Assembly (NCBI RefSeq): GCF_001905125.1 | Contig: NZ_LWLE01000004.1 | Location: 186,001 to 250,000, forward strand | Direction: 5' to 3' | Length of the DNA: 64,000 nucleotides | Source of the DNA: Streptomyces sp. TSRI0281 | GTDB taxonomy: Bacteria; Actinomycetota; Actinomycetes; Streptomycetales; Streptomycetaceae | Program-made: the position numbers and the translations under genes | Shown: piece after piece, positions 30,276 through 38,642 of the stretch | Layout of the letters: each line of letters begins with the position of its first letter | Numbering within the stretch: position 1 is the first letter of the stretch | The notes under the pieces: model-generated | Database searches by the model: none | The model's input: only the letters and a program-made list of their open reading frames with translations | Told to the model about the DNA's origin: nothing

Positions 30276-31577
30276 ATGAACATCGACACTCCACCGAACA
30301 GCCCCCGTTGGCGACGCCGCGCCTCGCTCACCACGCTCGCCGCAGCCGTCGCGCTGGGCAGCGTGCTGACCGCGGCAGCCGTGTCGTCGGCCGACAGCGC
30401 CAACGGCGCCGCCGATATCGCCAGTACCACCGATACCGCGAGCACCACCGATACCGGTCGCGCCACTTCCCAGGTGGTCACCTGGGCCGCGAGCGCCGAC
30501 CGTCAGGTCACTCCCTCCCAGGACCGCACCTACCGCCTCGTCGTGCGCACGAGCACCGGCGGCCAGGGCCTGCGGATCCGTCTTTCCAACGCCTTCGGCG
30601 ATCAGCCCGTCACCTTCGGGCGGGCGTACGCCGGGGAGCGGGCGACCGACGCCACGGTGGTCCCGGGCACCAACCGGGCCCTTTCGTTCGGGGGTTCGCC
30701 GTCCGTCACCGTACCGGCGGGCGGTTCCGTGTACAGCGACACGCTGCCCGGCACCGTCCGGCCGGGATCGGACCTCGCGGTCAGCCTCTACGTACAGAGT
30801 TCCGGAACCACCGCGTCCGGTCACCGGATGGCGCTACAGACCTCGTATGTCGCACCCGTCGGTGATCACACGGCGCAGGAGTCGGCCGACGCGTTCACGC
30901 AGCGGGTCTCGTCCTGGTTCTATCTCGACGCCGTCGTGGTGGGCGCCCGCCGCGGCACGGGTGCGGTGGCGGCGCTGGGCGACTCGATCACGGACGGGGC
31001 GAGTTCGACGCAGGACACCAACCGCCGCTGGCCCGACCTGCTGGCGGGACGGCTCGCCGCCGACCGGACCACGCGCATCAAGGGCGTCGCCAATGAGGGC
31101 ATCTCCGGCAACAAGGTGCTCAGCGACGGCGCCGGGCAGAGCGCCCTGAAGCGGCTCGACCGGGACGTCCTGTCGCAGCGCGGGCTGGAGACGGTGATTC
31201 TGCTGGAGGGGGTCAACGACATCAAGTCCGTCCCGGCCCCCACCGCCGGGCAGATGATCGCGGGATACCAGGAGATCATCGCGCGTTCGCACGCGGCGGG
31301 TGTCTGTGTGGTCGGGACGACCGTCATGCCGTACGAGGGCTGGCGCGACTGGAACACTGGCGGTGAGCAGGTCCGGCAGGCGGTGAACGCGTTCATCCGG
31401 GACAGCGGAGCCTTCGACGCGGTCGTCGACTTCGACGCGACGACCAGGGACCCGTCGGCTCCCACCCGGATGCTGACCTCCTTCGACAGCGGTGACCATC
31501 TCCACCCCAACGACGCGGGCATGGAGGCCATGAGCCGCACCGTCGACCCCGACGACCTGCGGTGCGACCTGAGCTGA
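30276..31577 (+). CDS. Secreted SGNH/GDSL-family hydrolase
   Basis: A 433-residue exported esterase or lipase. After a basic n-region (PRWRRR) and a long hydrophobic signal, about 190 residues form a beta-rich domain. The SGNH catalytic domain follows with block I AALGDSITDG (nucleophile Ser), block III LLEGVNDI and block V DSGDHLHPNDAG (Asp-x-x-His). The start at 30276 gives a normal signal peptide. An in-frame ATG at 30171 has a stronger AGGAGGG and would add 35 residues, so the true start is uncertain. Its substrate is unknown; relatives cleave acyl esters on lipids or polysaccharides. Confidence 0.9.
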   Translation: MNIDTPPNSPRWRRRASLTTLAAAVALGSVLTAAAVSSADSANGAADIASTTDTASTTDTGRATSQVVTWAASADRQVTPSQDRTYRLVVRTSTGGQGLRIRLSNAFGDQPVTFGRAYAGERATDATVVPGTNRALSFGGSPSVTVPAGGSVYSDTLPGTVRPGSDLAVSLYVQSSGTTASGHRMALQTSYVAPVGDHTAQESADAFTQRVSSWFYLDAVVVGARRGTGAVAALGDSITDGASSTQDTNRRWPDLLAGRLAADRTTRIKGVANEGISGNKVLSDGAGQSALKRLDRDVLSQRGLETVILLEGVNDIKSVPAPTAGQMIAGYQEIIARSHAAGVCVVGTTVMPYEGWRDWNTGGEQVRQAVNAFIRDSGAFDAVVDFDATTRDPSAPTRMLTSFDSGDHLHPNDAGMEAMSRTVDPDDLRCDLS

Positions 31578-31706
31578 GCGGGCGCCGCCGGGTGCGACCG
31601 GAGCCGAACCGGCGCCCGGGGCTGAGCCGGCGCAGCCGAGTGTGCCCCGGGCCTCTCCCCCCTGACTGGTGGCCCCGGACCGCGCACACCCGAGCCTCTC
31701 CCCCTG

Positions 31707-31746
31707 CCGGGTGGCCCCGGACCGCACAAAGTCCGGGGCCACCCGG
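31707..31746. terminator. Strong bidirectional terminator
   Basis: A perfect 16-bp stem (31707-31722 with 31731-31746) and 8-nt loop CGCACAAA between the convergent SGNH and P450 genes. A second, partly duplicated copy of the left arm and its CT-rich flank lies at 31651-31685. Confidence 0.85.
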
Positions 31747-31776
31747 TGGGGTCGTGCGACGGGCGTCAACGGGGCT

Positions 31777-33465
31777 TCAGCTGCCGTACCACCAGCGCGA
31801 CACCGCCCGCCACAGACGGGCCGGCGCCCCCGGACCGCGCTGTTGCGGAATCGCGGCGGTACCGGCGGGGTCACCGCCCGCCGGATCGTCGCCCTCCCGA
31901 ACGGCCGCCGGGTCTCCCGTCGGAACGGACGGCGGAGCGGGCACCGGAACGACCGGCGGAGCGGCTGCGGGCACGACCGGCCGGAGCGCCGTCGGCTCCG
32001 GCTCCGGCTCCGGCGCCCCCACCGGATCCGGGTAGGGCACCGCGCCCGGAGCATGGGCGGGCGGCGTCCCCACCGCGCTGGACGTCGGCGCGGGGACGGG
32101 ACGTGACGGGGAGGAGACCTCCCAGTCGACGGCCGGCCGGGAGCGGGCCATCATCGACAGCGGATCGGAGTCCACCGCCTGCTGCGGGCTCGGCGCGAAC
32201 GTGGCGGGCAGCTCCACCAGGTGCCGCGACATGATGTTGCCCACCCAGCGCAGCTCGCTCTCCTCGACGCCGAGTTCCAGGTCCGGCAGGCGCATCAGCA
32301 GGGCGTCGACACCGACATCGGCGATGGCGCGGCCGATGTCCTGGCCGGGGCATTCGTGCGGGCCGCCGCTGAAGGCGAGATGCGAGCGGTTGCCCTCCAT
32401 GTTGGCGGCGAGGTCCGGCCGTACCCTCGGGTCGGTGTTGGCCGCGGCGATGCCGACGAGCAGGGCGTCACCCGCCTTGATCTGCTGGCCGCCGAGTTCC
32501 GTGTCGCCGACCGCCCAGCGGCCGAAGACCGCGGTGAACGGCGGCTCGTCCCACAGCGTCTGTTCCACGGCCTCCGGCACCGTCATGTGGCCGCCACTGA
32601 GACGGGCACGGAAGCGCGGGTCGGTGAGGACCATGCGCAGCACGTTGGCCATCAGATTGGCCGTCGACTCGTAGGCGGCGATGAGGATCAGCCGCAGGTG
32701 CTCGACGACCTCCACATCCGTCAACGAGGCCGGATGCTCAAGGAGCCAGCTGGCGAGGTCCGGAGCGGGGGCCGCGCGGCGCCCTTCGACGAGCCGGGTC
32801 AGCGTGGCGACGACATGGGCGTTGCTCGCGACGGCGGTCTCGGTGCCCCGGATCATGTCGCGTGCCGCCTGCACCAGGGCGTCGTCGTACTCCTCCGGCA
32901 TGCCGAAGATCGCGCACACCACCATCATCGGCAGATGCTCGGCGAACTGGCCGACCAGGTCGGCGGTGCCCTTCTCGCAGAAGTCGTTGACGAGCCGGTT
33001 GCTGAACCGGTTGATGTGGCGGCGCACCCCCCGGGTGTCGATGCGCTCCATGCTGTCGGTGACCGCGCCGCGCTGACGTTCATGGGTGGCTCCGTCCGCG
33101 AACACACAGACCGGCTGCCAGGTGAAGATCGGGGCCAGCGGGTGGTCCGGGGCGACGCTGCCGTCCTGCAGGGCGCGCCAGCGCCGGGAGTCCCGGGAGA
33201 ACTGGGAGGGTGTCCGGGTCAGGTGCAGGTTCTCGCTGTGCCCGAGGACGAGCCAGGCGGGTACGTCTCCGTGCAGCAGCACCGGGGCGACCGAGCCGTG
33301 TTCGGCACGCAGCTTGTCGTAGAGACCGGCGGGGTCGTTCTCCGCCTCGGGTCCGTAGAACCGACGCAGCCCGCCGGGTCCGACTCCGACGCCATGCGCG
33401 GGGCATTCGGGAGGCGGGACCGGTCCGGAGGCCGCTCCGGGTTCGTCGTGGAAGGGGATGGTCAC
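31777..33465 (-). CDS. CYP157-like cytochrome P450 of the conservon (CvnE)
   Basis: A 562-residue P450. The K-helix motif that should be ExxR is EQTLW (301-305), so the normally invariant Arg is absent; this is the known hallmark of the CYP157 family. The haem loop HLAFSGGPHECPGQ supplies Cys372, and the I-helix is LIAAYEST with Glu-Ser-Thr in place of Asp-Thr-Thr. Residues about 450-562 form a Pro/Ala-rich disordered tail ending RAVSRWWYGS. The GTG at 33465 with GGAG upstream is the start; an upstream TTG is less likely. It follows the conservon on the same strand after a 265-bp gap that contains a hairpin. Confidence 0.9.
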   Translation of the reverse strand: MTIPFHDEPGAASGPVPPPECPAHGVGVGPGGLRRFYGPEAENDPAGLYDKLRAEHGSVAPVLLHGDVPAWLVLGHSENLHLTRTPSQFSRDSRRWRALQDGSVAPDHPLAPIFTWQPVCVFADGATHERQRGAVTDSMERIDTRGVRRHINRFSNRLVNDFCEKGTADLVGQFAEHLPMMVVCAIFGMPEEYDDALVQAARDMIRGTETAVASNAHVVATLTRLVEGRRAAPAPDLASWLLEHPASLTDVEVVEHLRLILIAAYESTANLMANVLRMVLTDPRFRARLSGGHMTVPEAVEQTLWDEPPFTAVFGRWAVGDTELGGQQIKAGDALLVGIAAANTDPRVRPDLAANMEGNRSHLAFSGGPHECPGQDIGRAIADVGVDALLMRLPDLELGVEESELRWVGNIMSRHLVELPATFAPSPQQAVDSDPLSMMARSRPAVDWEVSSPSRPVPAPTSSAVGTPPAHAPGAVPYPDPVGAPEPEPEPTALRPVVPAAAPPVVPVPAPPSVPTGDPAAVREGDDPAGGDPAGTAAIPQQRGPGAPARLWRAVSRWWYGS

Positions 33466-33557
33466 AGTCGCTCCAGGATCAGGATTCCAAGGATCAGGCA
33501 AGGGGCGCGGACGAGGGGCGCGCCGACCGATCGGCGCGCGGGGGTGGTGCCGCGCGG

Positions 33558-33595
33558 GACAAAGGCGCGCGCAGGGGTGTGCGCGCGCCTTTGTC
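33558..33595 (-). terminator. Perfect 16-bp hairpin between cvnD and P450
   Basis: GACAAAGGCGCGCGCA (33558-33573) pairs perfectly with 33580-33595 around a 6-nt loop. It lies inside what would otherwise be one transcript, so it may terminate or attenuate conservon transcription before the P450. Confidence 0.7.
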
Positions 33596-33640
33596 TTCAG
33601 TTGGTGCGTCGGGTGAACAGCCGGCGGGCCCGGTGCCGAC

Positions 33641-33699
33641 GGACGTTGTCCGCGGGCGATCTCCGCAGGCGATCTCCGCGGACGTTGTCCGCAGGCGAT
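33641..33699. repeat. Short direct repeats between cvnD and P450
   Basis: A 20-bp unit starting GGACGTTGTCCGC occurs at 33641-33660 and 33680-33699 (one mismatch), with a 13-bp partial copy of its end at 33661-33673. Confidence 0.75.
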
Positions 33700-33730
33700 G
33701 CCATCCGGTCGGAGTCCGCGGCCGAGATCC

Positions 33731-34345
33731 TCAGGTGAGGGGGACGGCCAGGCTGTGCAGGTAACGCATCAGAGTCATCAGCACATCGCGGCTGGATGTC
33801 CGCGTCCGGGCGTCGCAGTCGATCATCGGGATCTCGTCCGCCAGGTCGAGGGCTCTGCGCAGGGCCTCGACCGGGTGGTGCGGTGCCTCGGGGAAGGTGT
33901 TCACGGCGACGACGAACGGGACACCGCGCTCCTCCAGCCGGCCGATCACGTCGAAGCTGACCTGAAGCCGCCTGGTGTCGATGAGGACGACGGCGCCGAG
34001 GGCCCCTTCGAAGAGTCCGTTCCACAGGAACCAGAAGCGTTCCTGGCCCGGGGTGCCGAACAGATAGAGGATCAGTTCCTCGCTGAGACTGATCCGGCCG
34101 AAGTCCATGGCGACGGTGGTGGCGGTCTTGCTCTCCACACCGACGTTGTTGTCGACGCCGATCCCGGCCTCGGTCATGGTCTCTTCGGTCGTCAGCGGCC
34201 GGATCTCGCTCACCGAGCCGACCATGGTGGTCTTGCCGACCCCGAACCCGCCGACGATCACGACCTTCACCGCGGCGTTGGCCGTGGTGGGAAGGACGTC
34301 CTCGCTGCGGGGTCCGGTGATCGTGTCAGAGTTTCTGAAGTCCAT
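33731..34345 (-). CDS. cvnD: Conservon GTP-binding protein CvnD
   Basis: A 204-residue small Ras/Rab-like GTPase of the conservon. The P-loop is GGFGVGKTT (32-40), the switch II region is FGTPGQERFWF (96-106), and VAVNTF stands in the base-recognition position. The last conservon step is thought to couple the membrane kinase-like CvnA, the roadblock protein CvnB and CvnC to this switch. Its start overlaps cvnC by 20 nt. Confidence 0.95.
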   Translation of the reverse strand: MDFRNSDTITGPRSEDVLPTTANAAVKVVIVGGFGVGKTTMVGSVSEIRPLTTEETMTEAGIGVDNNVGVESKTATTVAMDFGRISLSEELILYLFGTPGQERFWFLWNGLFEGALGAVVLIDTRRLQVSFDVIGRLEERGVPFVVAVNTFPEAPHHPVEALRRALDLADEIPMIDCDARTRTSSRDVLMTLMRYLHSLAVPLT

Positions 34346-34697
34346 GCATCACCGCTTCGAGAAGGGACCTGTCGGGCAGGGTGGCTCGGACGAGAGGGGC
34401 TCGCGACTCGATGAGTTCGGTCGCGAGCAGATCCGTCAGGAGCGAAGTGACCACGCTGAACGGCAGGCTGAGGTAGGCCGAGATCTCGGCGACGGATAAG
34501 GGTGCCCGGCAGATCCGCAGGATCGCGGCCTGCTCGGGCTGGCACGTCGGCGTGGGCTCGGCGTGCGCCACGACCATGGTGACCAGGTCGAGCGAGGCCC
34601 GCCCGTCGCCGTCGAGTTCGCCGGTGATCACATACAGCCGTTCCGGATCGCTCAGCGCCGGATCGGCCTTGCGGCGTTCTCGTCGGGGAGCATTCAT
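34326..34697 (-). CDS. cvnC: Conservon DUF742 protein CvnC
   Basis: A 123-residue DUF742 protein with the expected DPERLYVITGELDGDGRASLDLVTMV start. A winged-helix-like part follows (CQPEQAAILRICRAPLSVAEISAYLSLPFSVV) and the usual LLEAVMHGLQKL end. DUF742 proteins are thought to bind the other conservon subunits. The ATG overlaps the cvnB stop by 4 nt and its 3' end overlaps cvnD by 20 nt, showing tight co-translation. Confidence 0.95.
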   Translation of the reverse strand: MNAPRRERRKADPALSDPERLYVITGELDGDGRASLDLVTMVVAHAEPTPTCQPEQAAILRICRAPLSVAEISAYLSLPFSVVTSLLTDLLATELIESRAPLVRATLPDRSLLEAVMHGLQKL

Positions 34698-35101
34698 CCG
34701 GACTGCCTGTCGTGGCGCGGCGGACTGGTCAGATGGGCGCCGATCCGGACGACCAGATCACGCATGCGGGCGCCGACCATCCCGGCGTCGATGGTCTGAC
34801 CGGCCAGAACCGCGAGATACGCGCCGGTCCCGGCCGCCATCAGGTAGAAGAACCCGCCGGTGACTTCGATGACGACGAGCTTCATCAGCCCGTCGCTGTA
34901 AGGGATTTCGGTGGCGACAGCCGCGGCCAGGCTCTGCAGTCCGGCGCAGGCCGCCGCGAGGCGGTCGGCGACGTCGGGGTCCCCCCCGTGCATGGCGATG
35001 CGCAGACCGTCCGACGAGAGCACCACGATCTGGTGGATGCTGGGCACGTCGTCGGCCAGTTCCTTGAGCATCCAGTCCATGTTCCCGCGCTGCTGGATCA
35101 C
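34694..35101 (-). CDS. cvnB: Conservon roadblock/LC7 protein CvnB
   Basis: A 135-residue roadblock/LC7-fold protein (MDWMLKELADDVPSIHQIVVLSSDGLRIAMHGG, GGFFYLMAAGTGAYLAVLAG). In bacteria such proteins act as regulators of small GTPases such as CvnD. The GTG at 35101 overlaps the cvnA stop by 4 nt (GTGA) and has GGGAGA at good spacing, so it is preferred over the internal ATG at NMDWML. Confidence 0.93.
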   Translation of the reverse strand: MIQQRGNMDWMLKELADDVPSIHQIVVLSSDGLRIAMHGGDPDVADRLAAACAGLQSLAAAVATEIPYSDGLMKLVVIEVTGGFFYLMAAGTGAYLAVLAGQTIDAGMVGARMRDLVVRIGAHLTSPPRHDRQSG

Positions 35102-36759
35102 TTCAGGTCTCCCTTGTCCCACGCATCGTCAGAGTCCTCGCCGTTCCTGGGTTCCTGCGGCACGCCGTTGACGGCCTTGGTGAAGGCCTCCAGCCAAAGG
35201 CCGGGGGGCTTCTCCTCGCCCCTGGCGGGCCCGCCCTCCTCGTCGCCCGCCGCACCCCACCGGCCGGCGTGCCCGCCGTTCGCGGAGTCGACGACGGGCT
35301 GTACGGGCTGCGGCGGGAGGTTGTGCGAACCGAGCGGGGCACGGCCCCGGCTGCGGCGCTGCGGAAGACCGCCCTCCGTCCACTCGGTCACGATCGGGCC
35401 GTCGTCCTCCATGGCCGATGGCGTGGCGACCGGATGCGGCGAGGGTCCGGACACCGATCCCTCGGGGAGACCCGCGACCACGGAGGGCGGCAGGCCGGTG
35501 GACGGGGGCTTCGGCTTGCGCTTGCCGGGCGGCGGCACGACGTGCTGGAGCTGTGTCATGTCCAGCGAGCTGTTGGGCCGCGAGGTGGCACCGATGCCGT
35601 GGGCGATGCCGGGTGCCGGACCGGTGGTGATCATGTCGCGCGGGACGATCAGCACGGCACGGACCCCGCCGTACGCCGACTGGCGCAGCGACACCTGGAG
35701 TTGGTACATGCGGGAGAGGCGGCCGACGACGGCCATGCCCAGGCGCGGGGACTCCCCGAGGTCGTTCATGTTGATGCCGGCCTGGGCCTGCGCCAGCATG
35801 TTCTCGGCGCGGGCGCGGGCCTCCTCGCTGAGGCTGACGCCGCCGTCCTCGATCTCGATGGCGATGCCGGTCTGCACCTCGACCGCGGTGACGTGCACCT
35901 TGGTCTGCGGGGGCGAGTAGCGGGTCGCGTTGTCGAGGAGTTCGGCGCAGACGTGGATGAGCGGCTCGACCGCGGTCCCCACGATGGCGATCTTGGAGAT
36001 CGAGTGCAGTTCGATGCGCGGGTATTCCAGGATGCGGGACATCGCGCCGCGCAACACGCTGAACAGCGGTACGGGCTTGGGCCACTGGCGGCTGGGCCGG
36101 GCTCCGCCGAGTACGGAGACGGAGTCGGCGAGCCGCCCGATCAGCGCGGTGCCGTGGTCGATGCGGAGCAGGTCGTCGAAGACCTCGGGATTGCGCCCGT
36201 AGTGGTCCTCCATCTCGCGCAGTTCGCTCGCCTGACGGTTCACGATGGCCTGGACCCGCCGGGCAACGGCGACGAAGGCGCGCTGCGCCGAGTCACGCCG
36301 CGCCTCTTCGCCGTCGATGATGTCGAGGACCTGGAAGACCTGCTCGCGCAGCGCCTTGGGCAGGTGCCGGTTGGCCACGTCCGCGTCGAAGACGTCGCGC
36401 ATCACCTCTTCGGGTGAATTGCCCACGCGCAGCTGTCGGATCGCGGCCGGCATGACCTCCTTGGTGAGCCGCACCGTCTCGGCCTCGTGCGACTGAATGC
36501 GGTGTTCCAGGTAGGCGATGCGCTGTTCGTACTCGGCCCGCTGGACGCTCATCGCGCGTCGGCGGCGGTTCAGCGCAACGGCGAGCGCGGAGACCACGAT
36601 GGTGGCGATCGCGCCGCACACGGCGACTGGTATCCGCGCGATCTCGGTCACCAGCGCCGCACCGGCGGCAGTGGCGCCGACGAGCAGCACCACGGGCAAC
36701 AGGACTACGCGGACAACGGGAATTTCTCGGTCGGTCGGCGGTGATTCAACACGGACCAT
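35098..36759 (-). CDS. cvnA: Conservon sensor histidine kinase-like protein CvnA
   Basis: A 553-residue membrane protein. Two transmembrane helices lie near residues 15-37 and 45-63, enclosing a very short external loop. A coiled-coil-like stretch (about 70-130) and a dimerisation-like region follow. The GHKL ATPase domain has the N-box CAELLDNATRYSPP and a DGGVSLS G1-like motif. The last 170 residues are Pro/Gly-rich and probably disordered. A canonical phospho-acceptor His is not obvious, as is typical for conservon kinases. AGAGGG precedes the ATG. It heads the cvnA-B-C-D operon. Confidence 0.94.
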   Translation of the reverse strand: MVRVESPPTDREIPVVRVVLLPVVLLVGATAAGAALVTEIARIPVAVCGAIATIVVSALAVALNRRRRAMSVQRAEYEQRIAYLEHRIQSHEAETVRLTKEVMPAAIRQLRVGNSPEEVMRDVFDADVANRHLPKALREQVFQVLDIIDGEEARRDSAQRAFVAVARRVQAIVNRQASELREMEDHYGRNPEVFDDLLRIDHGTALIGRLADSVSVLGGARPSRQWPKPVPLFSVLRGAMSRILEYPRIELHSISKIAIVGTAVEPLIHVCAELLDNATRYSPPQTKVHVTAVEVQTGIAIEIEDGGVSLSEEARARAENMLAQAQAGINMNDLGESPRLGMAVVGRLSRMYQLQVSLRQSAYGGVRAVLIVPRDMITTGPAPGIAHGIGATSRPNSSLDMTQLQHVVPPPGKRKPKPPSTGLPPSVVAGLPEGSVSGPSPHPVATPSAMEDDGPIVTEWTEGGLPQRRSRGRAPLGSHNLPPQPVQPVVDSANGGHAGRWGAAGDEEGGPARGEEKPPGLWLEAFTKAVNGVPQEPRNGEDSDDAWDKGDLK

Positions 36760-37322
36760 CTAAACCCTCTGGCGGTTGATTCCGGGATGTATGCATGCGT
36801 GTGCGGATACTGCGGATACTCATGAACAAGTGCTCGAATTCGTATCAACTCGACTTCACTGCGCGTGAGCTTAGCCAGATCAGAACAGTGCTTCGGCATA
36901 TTCACCCAACCCTCTGCGCGAGGACTCCGGCAGTAATACACTCACCAGTTTTTGCACTCAGCGCCGTCGAGCATGTGCGGGGAGTGACGACAGGGGGGAA
37001 ACGGCCGAAACTTTCCGCATCCGTACCTCACAGAAGGACAGCAGCGGCATCCTGATGACCCTTCATGTCCAGGAGACCCATCGCGTACCGCAGAGCAGGA
37101 CAGGGGCACATGTGAGCGAACCGGATCGAAAGGAGCAGATTAGTGACCGCCGGAAGGGTGGACGTCAAAATGTCCGTGGTCACGAACCGCTCGGTCGCCC
37201 GTGCGGGCCGCCGATCGCGGTCGAACGAGAACGGCGCACGGGGCCGCAACTCGCGTACCCACAACGGCCCGAGCCCGCGTCACCCACGGGCCGGCCTCAC
37301 GTACGGCACGAACGGGAGCGGC
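36760..37322. other. Divergent intergenic region, conservon and IclR gene
   Basis: About 560 bp. The half next to cvnA (36770-37000) is AT-richer than average and should carry the conservon promoter. The other half has an in-frame GTG at 37143 with AAAGGAG upstream that could extend the IclR protein by 60 basic, low-complexity residues. No other gene is credible. Confidence 0.45.
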
Positions 37323-38087
37323 ATGACGGCGGCACGCGACTACACCATCGAATCGCTGGACACGGGTCTGCGGCTGATGCGGCTGTTCCTCACCCATGAC
37401 ACCCTCACCGTCACCGGGGCCGCCGAACGGCTGGGCGTCGGCAGGTCCACCGCGCACCGGGTGCTCAGCACCCTGGAAGGCCGGGGTTTCGCCATCCGGG
37501 ACACCTCGGGCCGCGGCTACTCGGCGGGGCCGGAGCTGGTGCGGCTCGGCCGCCCCGCGGGCTTCGGCACGGCGGTCCGGCAGCAGCTCGTGGCCGTGCT
37601 GGAGGACGCGGCACGACGGACCGGCGAGACGGTACAGAGCGTCGCGCTGATGGGTGACCAGATCATCGTCACCGACGGCCGGGAGTCCTCCCACCCGGTG
37701 CGGGTGATGCTGGAGAGGGGGCGCACCCACTCCGCGCACGCCACCTCCGGCGGCAGGATGCTGCTCTCCCGGATGACGACGGATCAGGTGTGCGCCCTGT
37801 ATCCGTACGAGGAGTTGGAGCCCGTCACCCCGCACACCCTGGCCTCCCGCACGGCTCTGCTGGCCGAGTTGGACGAGATCCGTGCGGCCGGGCACGCGTT
37901 CAGCCGGGGTGAGCCGGTCCCGGGGATGTACACCGTCGCGGTGCCACTGGCCGGGTCCAGCTGGCGCGACCGCCTCGCCCTGGTGGCATCGGCCCCCGCC
38001 GACCGCTCCGGGGACAGCGCCCTGGCCGAACGGGCCGGGCTGCTGCGGCAGTCGGCCGCGCTGCTGAAGTCCGGGCACGGCCTCTGA
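37323..38087 (+). CDS. IclR-family transcriptional regulator
   Basis: A 254-residue regulator. The N-terminal winged helix is SLDTGLRLMRLFLTHDTLTVTGAAERLGVGRSTAHRVLSTLEGRGF. The C-terminal IclR effector domain includes THSAHATSGGRMLLSRM and AGHAFSRGEPVPGMYTVAVPLAGS. The ATG at 37323 with GGGAG gives the usual family length; a GTG at 37143 would add 60 residues of doubtful coding nature. IclR proteins often sense aromatic or short carbon acids. No adjacent catabolic genes hint at its target. Confidence 0.9.
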   Translation: MTAARDYTIESLDTGLRLMRLFLTHDTLTVTGAAERLGVGRSTAHRVLSTLEGRGFAIRDTSGRGYSAGPELVRLGRPAGFGTAVRQQLVAVLEDAARRTGETVQSVALMGDQIIVTDGRESSHPVRVMLERGRTHSAHATSGGRMLLSRMTTDQVCALYPYEELEPVTPHTLASRTALLAELDEIRAAGHAFSRGEPVPGMYTVAVPLAGSSWRDRLALVASAPADRSGDSALAERAGLLRQSAALLKSGHGL

Positions 38088-38135
38088 CCCCGGGAGCGGG
38101 GCGATGGCCGGGGCGCCCGGCCGGGCGTCCCGCCG

Positions 38136-38642
38136 TCAGCGCCGGGCTCCGCCGATACGTCCCTCCAACTGCACCAGCAACTCGCTGAGCTGGGCGCTGA
38201 GCAGGCTCCGGGTCCGGTCGTCGAGGCCGGAGAGCACCGCACGTTCGTACGCGAGCTGCTCGGGCAGCAGCCGGTCGACCAGGCCGAGGCCCTCCTCGGT
38301 GAGACGGACATGGGCGACCCTGCGGTCGCGGTCGTCGCCCCGGCGGTCGATGAGGCCGCGCTCCTGGAGGGCCCGGAGCCGTTTGGTGACGGCGGCGCCG
38401 GAGGAGAAGGTCTCACGGGCCAGTTCGCCGGGGGTCAGCTCCCGGTCGTTGCGGCGTACGGCTCCGAGCAGGTCGAACTCGGCGCGGGTCAGTCCGGCGG
38501 CGCGCAGCGGGGCGTCCTCCGCCTGCTGGAGGAGCGCGGCGCAGCGGTTGATGCGGCCGATGAGTTCCATCGGTCCGGTGTCGAGCTCGGGGTTGACGGC
38601 CCGCCACTGCCGTACCACCGAGGCAACGATGTCGTCGGTCAC
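38136..38642 (-). CDS. MarR-family transcriptional regulator
   Basis: A 168-residue MarR protein with the winged-helix core LTRAEFDLLGAVRRNDRELTPGELARETFSSGAAVTKRLRALQERGLIDRRGDDRDRRVAHVRLTEEG. Its GTG start overlaps the stop of the FUSC gene by 4 nt (GTGA), so regulator and transporter form one transcript. Autoregulation through the palindrome at 40355-40371 upstream of the FUSC gene is the simplest model. Phenolic or drug-like ligands are typical for the family. Confidence 0.93.
   Translation of the reverse strand: MTDDIVASVVRQWRAVNPELDTGPMELIGRINRCAALLQQAEDAPLRAAGLTRAEFDLLGAVRRNDRELTPGELARETFSSGAAVTKRLRALQERGLIDRRGDDRDRRVAHVRLTEEGLGLVDRLLPEQLAYERAVLSGLDDRTRSLLSAQLSELLVQLEGRIGGARR

Noticed and set aside
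37143..37322. Upstream 60-codon extension of the IclR gene from GTG at 37143
   Set aside because: The extension is basic and low complexity, and the ATG at 37323 gives normal family length with its own ribosome-binding site.
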